Below are positions 27,574-36,019 of a DNA stretch of 64,000 nt, piece by piece (the first letter of the stretch is position 1; each line of letters starts with the position of its first letter). A program made the position numbers and the translations under genes. The notes under the pieces were generated by a model. That model did no database searches. It was given only the letters and a program-made list of their open reading frames with translations, and was not told the DNA's origin. Source of the DNA: Alphaproteobacteria bacterium (GTDB lineage Bacteria; Pseudomonadota; Alphaproteobacteria; CALKHQ01). The stretch is taken from the NCBI GenBank assembly GCA_041396705.1, contig JAWKYB010000004.1:124001-188000 (forward strand), given 5' to 3'.

Positions 27574-28719
27574 ATGGCGCTGACCTCGACCCTGCCCGTC
27601 GAACGGTTGACCCTGACCCGCCGGCTGCTCGGCATCAACTGGATGCTGCTGGTCCTGGTCACCGGCCTGGCCGCCACCGGCGTCGCGATGCTCTATTCCG
27701 CCGGCAACGGCAGCTTCCATCCGTGGGCTTCGGCCCATGCGCTGCGCTATGCCGTCTGCACCGCGATCATGCTGGTGGTGGCGGTGATCGACCTGCGCCT
27801 GCTGCTGCGCATGGCCTATGTCTTCTATTTCCTGACGCTGGCCCTGCTGATAGGCGTGGAGGTGATGGGCAGCATCGGCATGGGCGCCCAGCGCTGGATC
27901 GACCTCGGCATCATCAAGCTGCAGCCGTCGGAACTGATGAAGCTGGCGCTGGTGCTGGCGCTGGCCCGCTATTTTCACGGCTGCACCCACCTGGACCTGC
28001 GTCGGGTGACAATGATGGTGCCGCCGGTGCTGCTGACGCTGATGCCGATCGCGCTGGTGATGAAGCAGCCCGACCTCGGCACCGCGGTGACGCTCGGGCT
28101 CGGCGCCACCGCCGTGTTCTTCGTCGCCGGGGTCAGGCTGTGGATGTTCGCGGTGGTCGGCGTCGCGCTGGCCGGGGCGGCGCCGCTGGCGTGGAACATG
28201 CTGCACGACTATCAGCGCCAGCGCGTGATGACCTTCCTCGACCCGGAGAGCGACCCGCTCGGCGCCGGCTACCACATCCTGCAATCCAAGATCGCGCTCG
28301 GCTCCGGCGGCCTGTTCGGCCGCGGTTTCCTGCAGGGCAGCCAGAGCCACGGCAGCTTCCTGCCCGAGAAGCAGACCGACTTCGTCTTCACCATGCTGGC
28401 GGAGGAATTCGGGCTGGTCGGCGGGCTTGCGCTGCTCACCCTCTATCTGATGGTGATCGGCTTCTGCATCGCGATCGGCCTGCGAGCGCGCAACCAGTTC
28501 GGCCGCATCCTCAGCTTCGGCGTCGGCTTCACCCTGTTCCTCTATGTCTTCATCAACGTCGCCATGGTTTCGGGCCTGATGCCGGTGGTGGGCGTGCCGT
28601 TGCCGCTGATCTCCTACGGCGGCACGGCGATGCTGACCGCGATGATCGGCATCGGACTGGTGATGAACGTCTACGTCAGCCGCGACTTGCGCATCGGTCG
28701 GCGGGCCGACGACGACTGA
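27574..28719 (+). CDS. rodA: RodA, SEDS peptidoglycan glycosyltransferase
   Basis: A 381-residue integral membrane protein of the SEDS family with about 10 transmembrane segments. It polymerises lipid II together with PBP2. Conserved landmarks are GAQRWIDLGIIKLQPSELMK, VMKQPDLGTA, the catalytic-loop region LPEKQTDFVFTMLAEEFGLV, and GVPLPLISYGGTAMLT. It lies 12 nt after mrdA and ends the operon; a convergent gene begins 28 nt beyond. Confidence 0.95.
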   Translation: MALTSTLPVERLTLTRRLLGINWMLLVLVTGLAATGVAMLYSAGNGSFHPWASAHALRYAVCTAIMLVVAVIDLRLLLRMAYVFYFLTLALLIGVEVMGSIGMGAQRWIDLGIIKLQPSELMKLALVLALARYFHGCTHLDLRRVTMMVPPVLLTLMPIALVMKQPDLGTAVTLGLGATAVFFVAGVRLWMFAVVGVALAGAAPLAWNMLHDYQRQRVMTFLDPESDPLGAGYHILQSKIALGSGGLFGRGFLQGSQSHGSFLPEKQTDFVFTMLAEEFGLVGGLALLTLYLMVIGFCIAIGLRARNQFGRILSFGVGFTLFLYVFINVAMVSGLMPVVGVPLPLISYGGTAMLTAMIGIGLVMNVYVSRDLRIGRRADDD

Positions 28720-28747
28720 CGCACCGGTCCGGCGTCTGCCGATGTTG

Positions 28748-30229
28748 CTAGCGCGCGGCGGGCGTTGAGCCGTTGCGCGGGGCGGTTAGCACGTCGCGGA
28801 CGAGCAGCTTGGCGCCGTCGATGGCATGCAGCGCCTCGATCAGCGCCTCGCGTTCATGGCGCGGCAGTTCGCGGGCTGCCAGCCAGTTCGTCGCCGGCTG
28901 GCCGGCGGCGCGGTCGGCGACCTGCTGGGCCGCGAGCATGCGCAGCACCAGTCCGTGCGCCTCGACGATCTCCGCCACCGCCCCGCTCTCCGCCCCGCCG
29001 ATGGCGGCCGCGGCGCGCAGCCGACCGACCGTGCCGGTCTCCGGCGTCTCGGTCGCCAGCGCCATGATCCGCGCCGCCGCGACGGCGGGAAGCAACGCAC
29101 CGATCTTGGCATCGAAGCGGCCGCTGTCGGGGTCGGTGCGCAACCGCCCGAACAGGTTGAACGGCGGCGACAGGCTGTCGAGCTGGCCGGCCATCATGCG
29201 CAGGAACAGCGGGGCGCGTGCCGCGGCGGCCAGCGACTGGGCGCGCAGCGCGCCGGCCAGGCCGCGGTCGCCATGCACCGGCTGGAAGTCGAAGAAGATG
29301 TCGACGTTGAGCAGGCTCTCGCCCTCGGCCCGCGCGATCCAGCGGCCGATCTCGTCGCGCCAGCCCGCCAGGGTCCGCCGCCAGTGCGGCTCCGACGCCA
29401 TCACGTGGCCGATGCAGTAGGGGATGCCGGCGGCATCGAGGAAGTCGCTGGCCATGCGGCCCAGCTCGGCGAACCAGCCGTCGTCCGCGACTGTGCCGGC
29501 ATGGACGATGGCGTTGTCCTGGTCGGGGCGCAGCAGGCTTTCGCCGCGTCCGGCCGAGCCGAGCACCAGAAAGGCATAGGCGGCCGGCGGCGGTCCAAGA
29601 TGCGAATCGCTGAGTCGCGCTTCGGCCAGGGCGACGGCGCGCGCGGTGGCGTCGCGGAACACGCCGGCGACGACCGCCGCGATCTCGTGGCCGCCGCACC
29701 CGTCGGCCAGCATCGCCCGGGCCAGGGCCGGCAGCTGGGCCAGGCTCTCCGCCATCTCCTGTGGGGTTTCCGCGGCGCCGATGGCGTCGCCGATCACCGG
29801 CGCCTGGCCGGCGCGCAGCTTGAGCAGGGCGCGGGCGCTGACCATGCCGGCCAGCCGGCCGTCGTCGACGACCGGCAGGTGGCGGATGCCGAGGCGCTGC
29901 ATCCGGCCGATGGCGACATAGACGAAGGCGTCGGGTGCGATGGTGGCCACGTCGGCGGTCATCGCCTGCAGCACGGTCGCGCGGTCGAGGTCGACGCCGC
30001 GGGCGATGGCGCGGACGAGATCGCGTTCGGTGAGGATCCCGCTGACCGGTCCGTCGCCGCCGGTGACCGCCAGCGCGCTGACCCGGTGCGCGCCCAACGC
30101 GGCGGCGGCCTCGCGCAGCGTTGCGCCGAGCGCGATGGTGACCACGGGCCCGACCATCACGTCGGCGACGCGCCGGCGATAGGCGAAACCGTCGAGCACG
30201 TGATCGGGCGCCGATGGGCTGTCGCTCAT
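28748..30229 (-). CDS. CBS-pair / DUF294 putative nucleotidyltransferase
   Basis: A 493-residue cytoplasmic protein in three parts. Residues about 20-145 are two CBS motifs (VADVMVGPVVTIALGATLRE; LQAMTADVATIAPDAFVYVA), likely sensing adenine nucleotides. Residues about 225-335 are a GlnD-like nucleotidyltransferase with GSAGRGESLLRPDQDNAI (the DxD is PDQDN). Residues 350-490 are the DUF294 C-terminal helical domain. The substrate is unknown. It overlaps the upstream exonuclease gene by 4 nt (ATGA), so the two products should be made together. In other proteobacteria similar pairs are often near acetate/solute symporters, absent here. Confidence 0.87.
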   Translation of the reverse strand: MSDSPSAPDHVLDGFAYRRRVADVMVGPVVTIALGATLREAAAALGAHRVSALAVTGGDGPVSGILTERDLVRAIARGVDLDRATVLQAMTADVATIAPDAFVYVAIGRMQRLGIRHLPVVDDGRLAGMVSARALLKLRAGQAPVIGDAIGAAETPQEMAESLAQLPALARAMLADGCGGHEIAAVVAGVFRDATARAVALAEARLSDSHLGPPPAAYAFLVLGSAGRGESLLRPDQDNAIVHAGTVADDGWFAELGRMASDFLDAAGIPYCIGHVMASEPHWRRTLAGWRDEIGRWIARAEGESLLNVDIFFDFQPVHGDRGLAGALRAQSLAAAARAPLFLRMMAGQLDSLSPPFNLFGRLRTDPDSGRFDAKIGALLPAVAAARIMALATETPETGTVGRLRAAAAIGGAESGAVAEIVEAHGLVLRMLAAQQVADRAAGQPATNWLAARELPRHEREALIEALHAIDGAKLLVRDVLTAPRNGSTPAAR

Positions 30230-31620
30230 GGCTCGATCCAGCCGGCGGCGCGCTGGTGGGCCAGCGCGTGCCGGGCGCCCCGGGCGAACGCGCGCGCCGC
30301 GCCAAAGGTGACCACCCCGCGTTCGGCCAGCAGCGGCAGCAGCCGTAGATAGAGCTCGCCGGTGGTCAGGCAGTCGCCCAGCGCGGTGTGCCGCGCGGTC
30401 AGCGGCACCGCGTAGGCCCTGGCCAGCGCTTCCAGGTTGAGGTCGGTGCGCTTCGGTTCCAGCGCCGCGACCAGCAGAAAGGTATCCAGCGCGGGGGGCG
30501 CCGCCCATTCGATGCCGCAGCGCGCCGCCTCGCTGCGCAGCACGGTCAGGTCGAAGCCGATGTTGTGCCCGACCAGGGCGCAGCCGGCCAGCCGCGGCCC
30601 AATGCGCGCGTAGGCCTCGGCGAAGCCGGGAGCGGCCTCGACCATGCGGTCGGTGATGCCGTGCACGGCGCTGGATGCGGCCGGGATGGCGCGGCCGGGA
30701 TTGACCAGCTGGTCGATCACCGTGCCGCGGAACAGCCGGGCGCCGTGCTGCCGGATCGCGCCGATCGAGACGATGCGGTCGGCCCGCACGTCCAGCCCGG
30801 TGGTCTCCAGGTCCAGCACCCAGGCGGGCAGGGCATCGAGCGGGGTGTCGTCGCCGATCGGCAGCGGCGCCGGCGGCTCCTCGTGCAGGCTCGGGTCGCA
30901 GAGCAGGCCTTCGTCGTCCGCTGCCGCCCCGCCGTGCGGCGGCGGCGGTTCCATCATGATCAGGGCGCCCTGGCCCGGGCCGAGATCGATCACCCGTGCC
31001 GACACCGTGTGGCCGTCGACGTGCCGCAGGCGGCGGGCGACCGCTAGCCCGTCCGCGCGGGCGCTGCGCCAGGCCTCGCCGAGATCGCGGTCGTCGAGCG
31101 CGGCGTAGATGCTGGTGCCGAGCGCGGCGCGCGCGCCGCCGAGCAGGCGCCGGGCCGGCGCGTTGGCCAGGCTGACCAGTCCCGTTTCCGTCACCGAGAC
31201 GATGCCGTCCGGGATGGCCGCGACCATGGCGGTCAGCCGGGAGTCGGGTGCGGCGCGGGCTTCCTGCCACACCTGCGCCAGGGCCAGCGCGGCGTCCGCC
31301 AGCCGCCCGCCCTCGGCATCCTGCCGCCACGGCTCGGCGGCGGCGTCGCGGCGGGCGTGGCCGGCCGCCTCGGCGCGCATCATCACCAGGCGGCCGCGCA
31401 GCCGCTCCAGCCCGTCGAAATGGTCGTCGAGCAGCCCGATCACGATCCAGAAGCCGGCCAGGCCGACTGCGGCGCAGGCGCCGAGGACGACCAGCATGAT
31501 CGCCGGTGCGCCGCTGCGGCTCCAGCCGATCAGGCCGACGACCACGGCGATGGCGAACACCAGCGCGCAGGTCAGCGCGCCGACGAACAGGCTGCGCCGG
31601 GCCGACGGCGCTCGGGCCAT
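30226..31620 (-). CDS. Membrane-anchored PAS + DnaQ-like 3'-5' exonuclease
   Basis: A 464-residue protein. Two transmembrane helices (about 11-33 and 38-62) are followed by a heptad/linker region (65-110), a PAS-like domain (about 120-215, MVAAIPDGIVSVTETGLVSL) and a DEDDh exonuclease domain. The exonuclease motifs are VLDLETTGLDV (D,E), GHNIGFDLTVL (D) and RHTALGDCLTTGELYLRLL (H,D). A membrane-tethered sensor plus nuclease is unusual; the enzyme may act on a small nucleotide or RNA rather than DNA proofreading (inference). It is translationally coupled to the CBS/DUF294 nucleotidyltransferase. Confidence 0.88.
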   Translation of the reverse strand: MARAPSARRSLFVGALTCALVFAIAVVVGLIGWSRSGAPAIMLVVLGACAAVGLAGFWIVIGLLDDHFDGLERLRGRLVMMRAEAAGHARRDAAAEPWRQDAEGGRLADAALALAQVWQEARAAPDSRLTAMVAAIPDGIVSVTETGLVSLANAPARRLLGGARAALGTSIYAALDDRDLGEAWRSARADGLAVARRLRHVDGHTVSARVIDLGPGQGALIMMEPPPPHGGAAADDEGLLCDPSLHEEPPAPLPIGDDTPLDALPAWVLDLETTGLDVRADRIVSIGAIRQHGARLFRGTVIDQLVNPGRAIPAASSAVHGITDRMVEAAPGFAEAYARIGPRLAGCALVGHNIGFDLTVLRSEAARCGIEWAAPPALDTFLLVAALEPKRTDLNLEALARAYAVPLTARHTALGDCLTTGELYLRLLPLLAERGVVTFGAARAFARGARHALAHQRAAGWIEP

Positions 31621-31755
31621 GGCGGTCTCCTCCCCGCGCCGGCGGCGCGGCCGAATGTGCTCGCATCGTCACTATACCACCATGCGTGCGGGCGATAGGT
31701 TGGCGGCGGATCGGCGCAGCCCCCGGTGCGCCGACGCGAGGAGGACGCCCGAATC

Positions 31756-32541
31756 ATGACCCTGATCACCGCGCATCGCGGCGGTGCTGGCCTGTGGCCC
31801 GAGAACAGCCTGACCGCGTTCCGCGGCGCCGTCGGACTGCGCGGCCTGAACGCGGTCGAGCTCGACGTGCAGGCCTGCCGTGACGGCCGCCTGGTGGTGT
31901 TCCACGACGACACGCTCGAACGCACCAGCGACGGCAGCGGCCGGCTGGTCGAGCTCGACTTCGAAACGGTTCGCCGCAGCCGTTTGACCGGTACCGGCGG
32001 CGAGCCGCCGCCGACGCTGGACGAGGTGCTGGCGCTGCTGGTGCCGACCCGGCTGGAACTGAAGCTCGAGATCAAGGTGGCGGACGGGGCCGACGCCGAC
32101 GACATGGTGGCCCGCAGCGTTGCGGCGACCGACGCGCACGGCATGACCGGGCGCACCCTGTTCATGAGCTTCGACCGCCCGGCGATCGCGGCGCTGGGCC
32201 GCCTCGGCCGTAGGCTCGCCTACAGCGTGCTGACCAGCTGGAAGGCCGACGAGGCCGAAGCGCGGATGGCCGCGCTGGTCGACGAGGCGCTGGCCGCCCA
32301 TGCGGCGGCGATCGGCGTCGGCAGCAAGCCGCCGGACGATGCCGCCGGCCAGCTGGCCGCGCGTGCCGCGCTGATCGCGCGCGCGCGCGCCGCCGGGCTG
32401 CGCGCCGCGGTGTGGACCGTGAACGCTGTCGACGACCTGCGCGCCTGGCTCGGCAACGACGCCGTCGACGACGTCACCACCGACTGGCCCGACCGGGCGC
32501 TGGCGATCCGCGACGCAGCCGGGGCTTCGCCGTGGAGGTGA
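31756..32541 (+). CDS. Glycerophosphodiester phosphodiesterase
   Basis: A 261-residue cytosolic TIM-barrel enzyme (UgpQ-like) that hydrolyses glycerophosphodiesters to glycerol-3-phosphate and an alcohol. Motifs: ITAHRGGAGLWPENSL (catalytic H with the E metal ligand in PENS) and VELDVQACRDGRLVVFHDDT (E-x-D and second catalytic H). The barrel closes with AVWTVNAVDDLRAWL. No signal peptide, so cytoplasmic. The ATG at 31756 was chosen because it starts the barrel strand. It overlaps the next gene by 10 nt. Confidence 0.9.
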   Translation: MTLITAHRGGAGLWPENSLTAFRGAVGLRGLNAVELDVQACRDGRLVVFHDDTLERTSDGSGRLVELDFETVRRSRLTGTGGEPPPTLDEVLALLVPTRLELKLEIKVADGADADDMVARSVAATDAHGMTGRTLFMSFDRPAIAALGRLGRRLAYSVLTSWKADEAEARMAALVDEALAAHAAAIGVGSKPPDDAAGQLAARAALIARARAAGLRAAVWTVNAVDDLRAWLGNDAVDDVTTDWPDRALAIRDAAGASPWR

Positions 32542-33377
32542 TCACCTACAACATCCAGTACTGCCTGGGCCGCGACGGTCGCTTCGACGCCGGTCGTATC
32601 GTCGAGACGATCCGCGACGCCGACGTCGTCGCCTTGCAGGAGGTGGAGCGGTTCTGGACGCGGTCCGACGACATGGACCAGTGCCGGGTGATCGCCGATG
32701 CCTTGCCCAGCCACTATTGGATGTTCGGCCCGACCATCGACGTGCTGAAGAGCACCGGGCGCGGCGCCGATGCCGCGGTCGACAACCGGCGCCGCCAGTT
32801 CGGCAACATGATCCTGTCGCGCTTCCCGATCCTGTCTTCGCGCAACCACCTGCTGCCGAAGTACACCGACCCGGAGAAGTTCACCATCCAGCGCGGCGCG
32901 CTGGAGGCGACCATCGACGCGCCGTTCGGTCCGATCCGCGTCTACTCGACCCACCTGTGCCACCTGTCCGCCGCCCAGCGCCTGCGCCAGGTCGAAACCA
33001 TCCTCGCCATTCACGGGCGCGCCGATGCCGACGGAGCGGTGCACAGCGGCCGCACGCCGGACGCCTGGGCGGACGAGACGGTCAGCCCGCCGCCGCCGCC
33101 GGCCGACGCCATGCTGCTGGGCGACTTCAACATGCAGCCGGATTCGCCCGAATACGGCCGGCTGGTCGCCGACGCCTTTGCCGATGCCTGGACCCGTGCG
33201 GGTGTCGGCGGCGACGGCGCCACCCTGTACAGCGATGCCGCGACGCGCCGCGGCATTCGCATCGACTATTGCTTCGTCACGGCGGGCCTCGGCGCGCGCC
33301 TTCGCCGGGTCGAGGTGCTGGCCGAGGCTGCCGGGTCCGACCACCAGCCGGTGCGCACGACGTTCGATCCGGACTGA
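32532..33377 (+). CDS. Endonuclease/exonuclease/phosphatase (EEP) family hydrolase
   Basis: A 281-residue DNase I-like fold metalloenzyme. It has the VITYNIQYCLG start, the catalytic LQEVERF Glu, STHLCHLSAAQRLRQ, the MLLGDFNMQPDS D-x-N motif and the terminal AGSDHQPV Asp-His pair; all active-site elements are present. No signal peptide. The substrate could be a sugar-phosphate, sphingomyelin-like phospholipid or nucleic acid. Coupling to GDPD suggests phospholipid-derived phosphodiesters (inference). The start is GTG at 32532 (or 32538), overlapping GDPD by 10 nt. Confidence 0.85.
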   Translation: MEVITYNIQYCLGRDGRFDAGRIVETIRDADVVALQEVERFWTRSDDMDQCRVIADALPSHYWMFGPTIDVLKSTGRGADAAVDNRRRQFGNMILSRFPILSSRNHLLPKYTDPEKFTIQRGALEATIDAPFGPIRVYSTHLCHLSAAQRLRQVETILAIHGRADADGAVHSGRTPDAWADETVSPPPPPADAMLLGDFNMQPDSPEYGRLVADAFADAWTRAGVGGDGATLYSDAATRRGIRIDYCFVTAGLGARLRRVEVLAEAAGSDHQPVRTTFDPD

Positions 33378-33396
33378 GCGGCGCCGCAGGCGAGTG

Positions 33397-33418
33397 ACCG
33401 CCGCCACAACGCGGCGGT
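33397..33418 (+). terminator. Hairpin after the GDPD/EEP pair
   Basis: An 8-bp perfect stem, ACCGCCGC at 33397-33404 and GCGGCGGT at 33411-33418, with a 6-nt loop, lies 20 nt after the EEP stop. There is no T run, so termination efficiency is uncertain. Confidence 0.4.
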
Positions 33419-33523
33419 AAGGTTAAGTTGATCGCGGCGTGATCGTCCCCATCTTCAGCACATGCAAGACGCGCCGCGCCGGTTGCGGCCGGCCGTGTCG
33501 TTCAGCCCGGAAGGGTTCGCACC

Positions 33524-33634
33524 ATGCCATTCGACCTGCACTACGACCCCGCGACCTATCGGTCGCGGCGCTGGGAACTTGTCAGCGGCATCCTGATGTA
33601 CGCTGCGCTGCTGGTCGGCGTCTTCGCCTTCTGA
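33524..33634 (+). CDS. 36-residue membrane microprotein
   Basis: A short gene reading MPFDLHYDPATYRSRRWE then a hydrophobic helix (LVSGILMYAALLVGVFAF) and stop. The Shine-Dalgarno is ggaaggg, about 8 nt upstream. Composition (a basic/aromatic amphipathic start followed by one transmembrane helix) is that of a genuine single-pass microprotein, and codon usage is like the neighbours. Function unknown. It has a Y-R-S-R-R-W-E cytoplasmic motif and resembles in style the oxidase-associated small proteins. It is 64 nt upstream of the RidA gene. Confidence 0.5.
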   Translation: MPFDLHYDPATYRSRRWELVSGILMYAALLVGVFAF

Positions 33635-33698
33635 CCGGCCGTTGACCCGCGCGTGCGATCCGCCCAGACTCGCCTGCGCTTTGCCAAGCGGAGGCGCC

Positions 33699-34088
33699 AT
33701 GCGCAAGATCGCGGATGCCGACGGCGTCCACCCGCCATTCGCCAACTACAGCCATGCCGCCGAGGTCGAAGCCGGCAGCCGGATGGTCTTCGTCTCCGGC
33801 CAGCTCGGCATCGACGCCGCGGGCCGTGTGCCGGAGGACACCGCCGAGCAGGCCGAGCTGATCTTCCGGGCGATCGCCCGCATCCTGGCGGAAGCCGGCA
33901 TGGCGATGGCGGACGTCGTCCGGCTGAATGCCTATGTGGTCGACCGCGCCGACCTGGCCGCCTACATGGCCGTGCGCGACCGCCACGTCGCCAGCCCGCC
34001 GCCGGCCAGCACGCTGCTGCTGGTCCCCGGCTTCGCCGGCCCGCAGTTCAAGCTGGAAGTGGAGGCGGTGGCGGCACGGCCGGCCTGA
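33699..34088 (+). CDS. RidA-family protein (enamine/imine deaminase-like)
   Basis: A 129-residue trimeric-type RidA/YjgF protein. Conserved features are ANYSHAAEVEAGSRMVFVSGQLG, a middle ALIFRAIARIL-like helix (AELIFRAIARILAEAG), VVRLNAYVVD and the C-terminal ASTLLLVPGFAGPQFKLEVEAVAARP. The catalytic Arg usually near residue 105 is not evident (ASTLLLV replaces the R-x-x-x-V-x pattern), so deaminase activity is doubtful. The ATG at 33699 has ggagg upstream. Confidence 0.82.
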   Translation: MRKIADADGVHPPFANYSHAAEVEAGSRMVFVSGQLGIDAAGRVPEDTAEQAELIFRAIARILAEAGMAMADVVRLNAYVVDRADLAAYMAVRDRHVASPPPASTLLLVPGFAGPQFKLEVEAVAARPA

Positions 34089-34238
34089 CGCGCGCGCTTT
34101 CCGCGCCACCGCGCATTGGTGCCCCCGACCAAGTCCTTCGTCGGGAACCGGACGAGGCGCTGCAGTGTCTGCCACCGGCGCCGTGGCCGGCTGCCGCGAC
34201 CACGTCCCAAGCCAATCGAAGCGCGCAATCCCCAAGGC

Positions 34239-34328
34239 GTCATTGCGAGCCGCCGACAGGCGGCGCGGCAATCCGGTTCGACCATTTGGCCGATGGCCCC
34301 GGATTGCCGCACCGCGCCGCGCAGTGAC
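34239..34328. repeat. REP-like palindromic intergenic repeat
   Basis: This element lies between convergent RidA and GMC genes. Outer arms are GTCATTGCG at 34239-34247 and CGCAGTGAC at 34320-34328 (one mismatch). An inner 12-bp perfect stem pairs GCGGCAATCCGG (34265-34276) with CCGGATTGCCGC (34299-34310). The GTCATTGCGAG...GGCAATCC words match a palindromic intergenic element I know to be frequent in alphaproteobacterial genomes. It could also terminate both convergent transcripts. Confidence 0.6.
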
Positions 34329-34339
34329 GGCGGAAGCGG

Positions 34340-35963
34340 TCAGGCGCGGGCGTCCTCGCGGATCATCTCGCTCGCCTTCTCGGCGATCATGATCACCGGC
34401 GAGTTGGTGTTGCCGGAGGTGATCGTCGGCATTACCGAGGCGTCGACCACGCGCAGGCCTTCGACGCCGTTGACTCGGAGCCGGGGGTCGACCACCGCGT
34501 CGGCGTCGATGCCCATGCGCGCGGTGCCGACCGGGTGGAAGATGGTGGTGGCGATGTCGCCGGCGGCACGGGCGAGGTCGTCCTCGCTGTCCAGGTGGGT
34601 GCCCGGCTTGAACTCCTGCGGCCGGAAGCGGGCCAGTGCCGGTGCGGCACAGATGCGCCGGGTCAGCAGGATCGACTGGGCCGCGACCCGGCGGTCGGCG
34701 GCGGTCGCCAGGTAGTTCGGGCGGATCTCCGGCGGCGTCGACGGATCGGGGCCGGCGATGGCCACCGTGCCGCGGCTCTCCGGCCGCAGGTTGCACACGC
34801 TGGCGGTGAAGGCCGAGAACGGGTGCAGCGGCTCGCCGAAGGCGTCCAGCGACAGCGGCTGGACGTGATACTCGATGTTGGGCGTGTCATAGGACGCGTC
34901 CGAGCGGGCGAACACGCCAAGCTGGCTCGGCGCCATCGACATCGGGCCGCTGCGCTTCAGCGCGTATTCCAGCGCGATCCCGGCCTTGCCGAACAGTGTG
35001 CGGGCGCGATCGTTCAGCGTGCGCGTGCCGGAGACCTTGAACACGGTGCGGATCTGCAAGTGGTCCTGCAGGTTGGCGCCGACGCCGGCACGGTCGCGGA
35101 CCACGGCGATGCCGTGGCGCTGCAGCAGCGCGCCGGGCCCGATCCCGGAGAGCTGCAGGATCTGCGGCGAGCCGATCGCGCCGGAGGCGGCACCACCTCG
35201 CCGCGCGCATCGATCCGCCGGTCGGCGCCGTTGTGCCGCACGACCAGCCCGTTGCAGCGCTGCCCGTCGAAGGTCAGCCGCCGGGCCTGGGCGTCGGTCA
35301 GCACGGTCAGGTTCGGACGGTTGCGCACCGGCCTCAGAAACGCCGACACGGTGTTCCAGCGCCAGCCGTTGCGCTGGTTGACGTGAAAATAGCCGGCGCC
35401 GTGGTTGTCGCCGGTGTTGAAGTCGTCGGTCTTCGGGATGCCGACCTCGGCGCAGGCCTCGCGGAAGGCGTCGAGGATCTCCCACGACAGCCGCTGGCCT
35501 CCACCCGCCATTCGCCGCCGGCGCCGTGGAACGCGCTTTCGCCCCAGGCGAAGTCCTCCGACTTGCGGAAATAGGGCAGCACGTCGTCCCAGCCCCAGCC
35601 GGTGTTGCCCATCTGGCGCCAGCCGTCGTAGTCGCGGGCCTGGCCGCGCATGTAGATCATGCCGTTGATCGACGAGCAGCCGCCGAGCACGCGGCCGCGC
35701 GGGTAGTTCAGGCTACGCCCGTTCAGGCCCGGCTCCGCCGCGGTCCTGAACCGCCAGTCGGTGCGCGGGTTGCCCATGCAGTAGAGATAGCCGACCGGAA
35801 TCCGGATCCAGATGTAGTTGTCGCGGCCGCCGGCCTCCAGCAGCAGAACGGAAACGGTCGGATCGGCGCTGAGCCGGTTGGCCAGCACGCAGCCGGCCGA
35901 GCCGGCACCGACGATGACGTAGTCGAAAGCGCCGATGCTGTCGGGATGCGGGTCAGCGGTCAT
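34340..35963 (-). pseudogene. GMC-family oxidoreductase (choline dehydrogenase-like), two frameshifts
   Basis: A flavoprotein alcohol dehydrogenase whose parts lie in three frames. The N-terminus has the FAD motif DYVIVGAGSAGCVLANRL and GRVLGGCSSINGMIYMRG. The middle (QRLSWEILDAFREACAEVGI to DARGEV) begins after a break near 35496. The C-terminus (GAIGSPQILQLSGIGPGAL, then GDIATTIFHPVGTARMG and SGNTNSPVIMIAEKASEMI) follows a break near 35190. Each break is repaired by adding one base. The motifs, including the C-terminal catalytic H (FHPVGT) and N (GNTNSP), are otherwise intact (about 540 residues). Either assembly indels or a recent pseudogene. Confidence 0.85.
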
Positions 35964-36019
35964 GCCGGTCGGCCGTGCGGATCAGGGAAACCGACCCTAG
36001 CGGCGGCCTGCGCGCCCGG

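Noticed and set aside
22826..28350. Long minus-strand frames antisense to mreB-rodA
   Set aside because: Shadow translation of the elongasome operon; repeated His/Arg/Gln composition with no motif.
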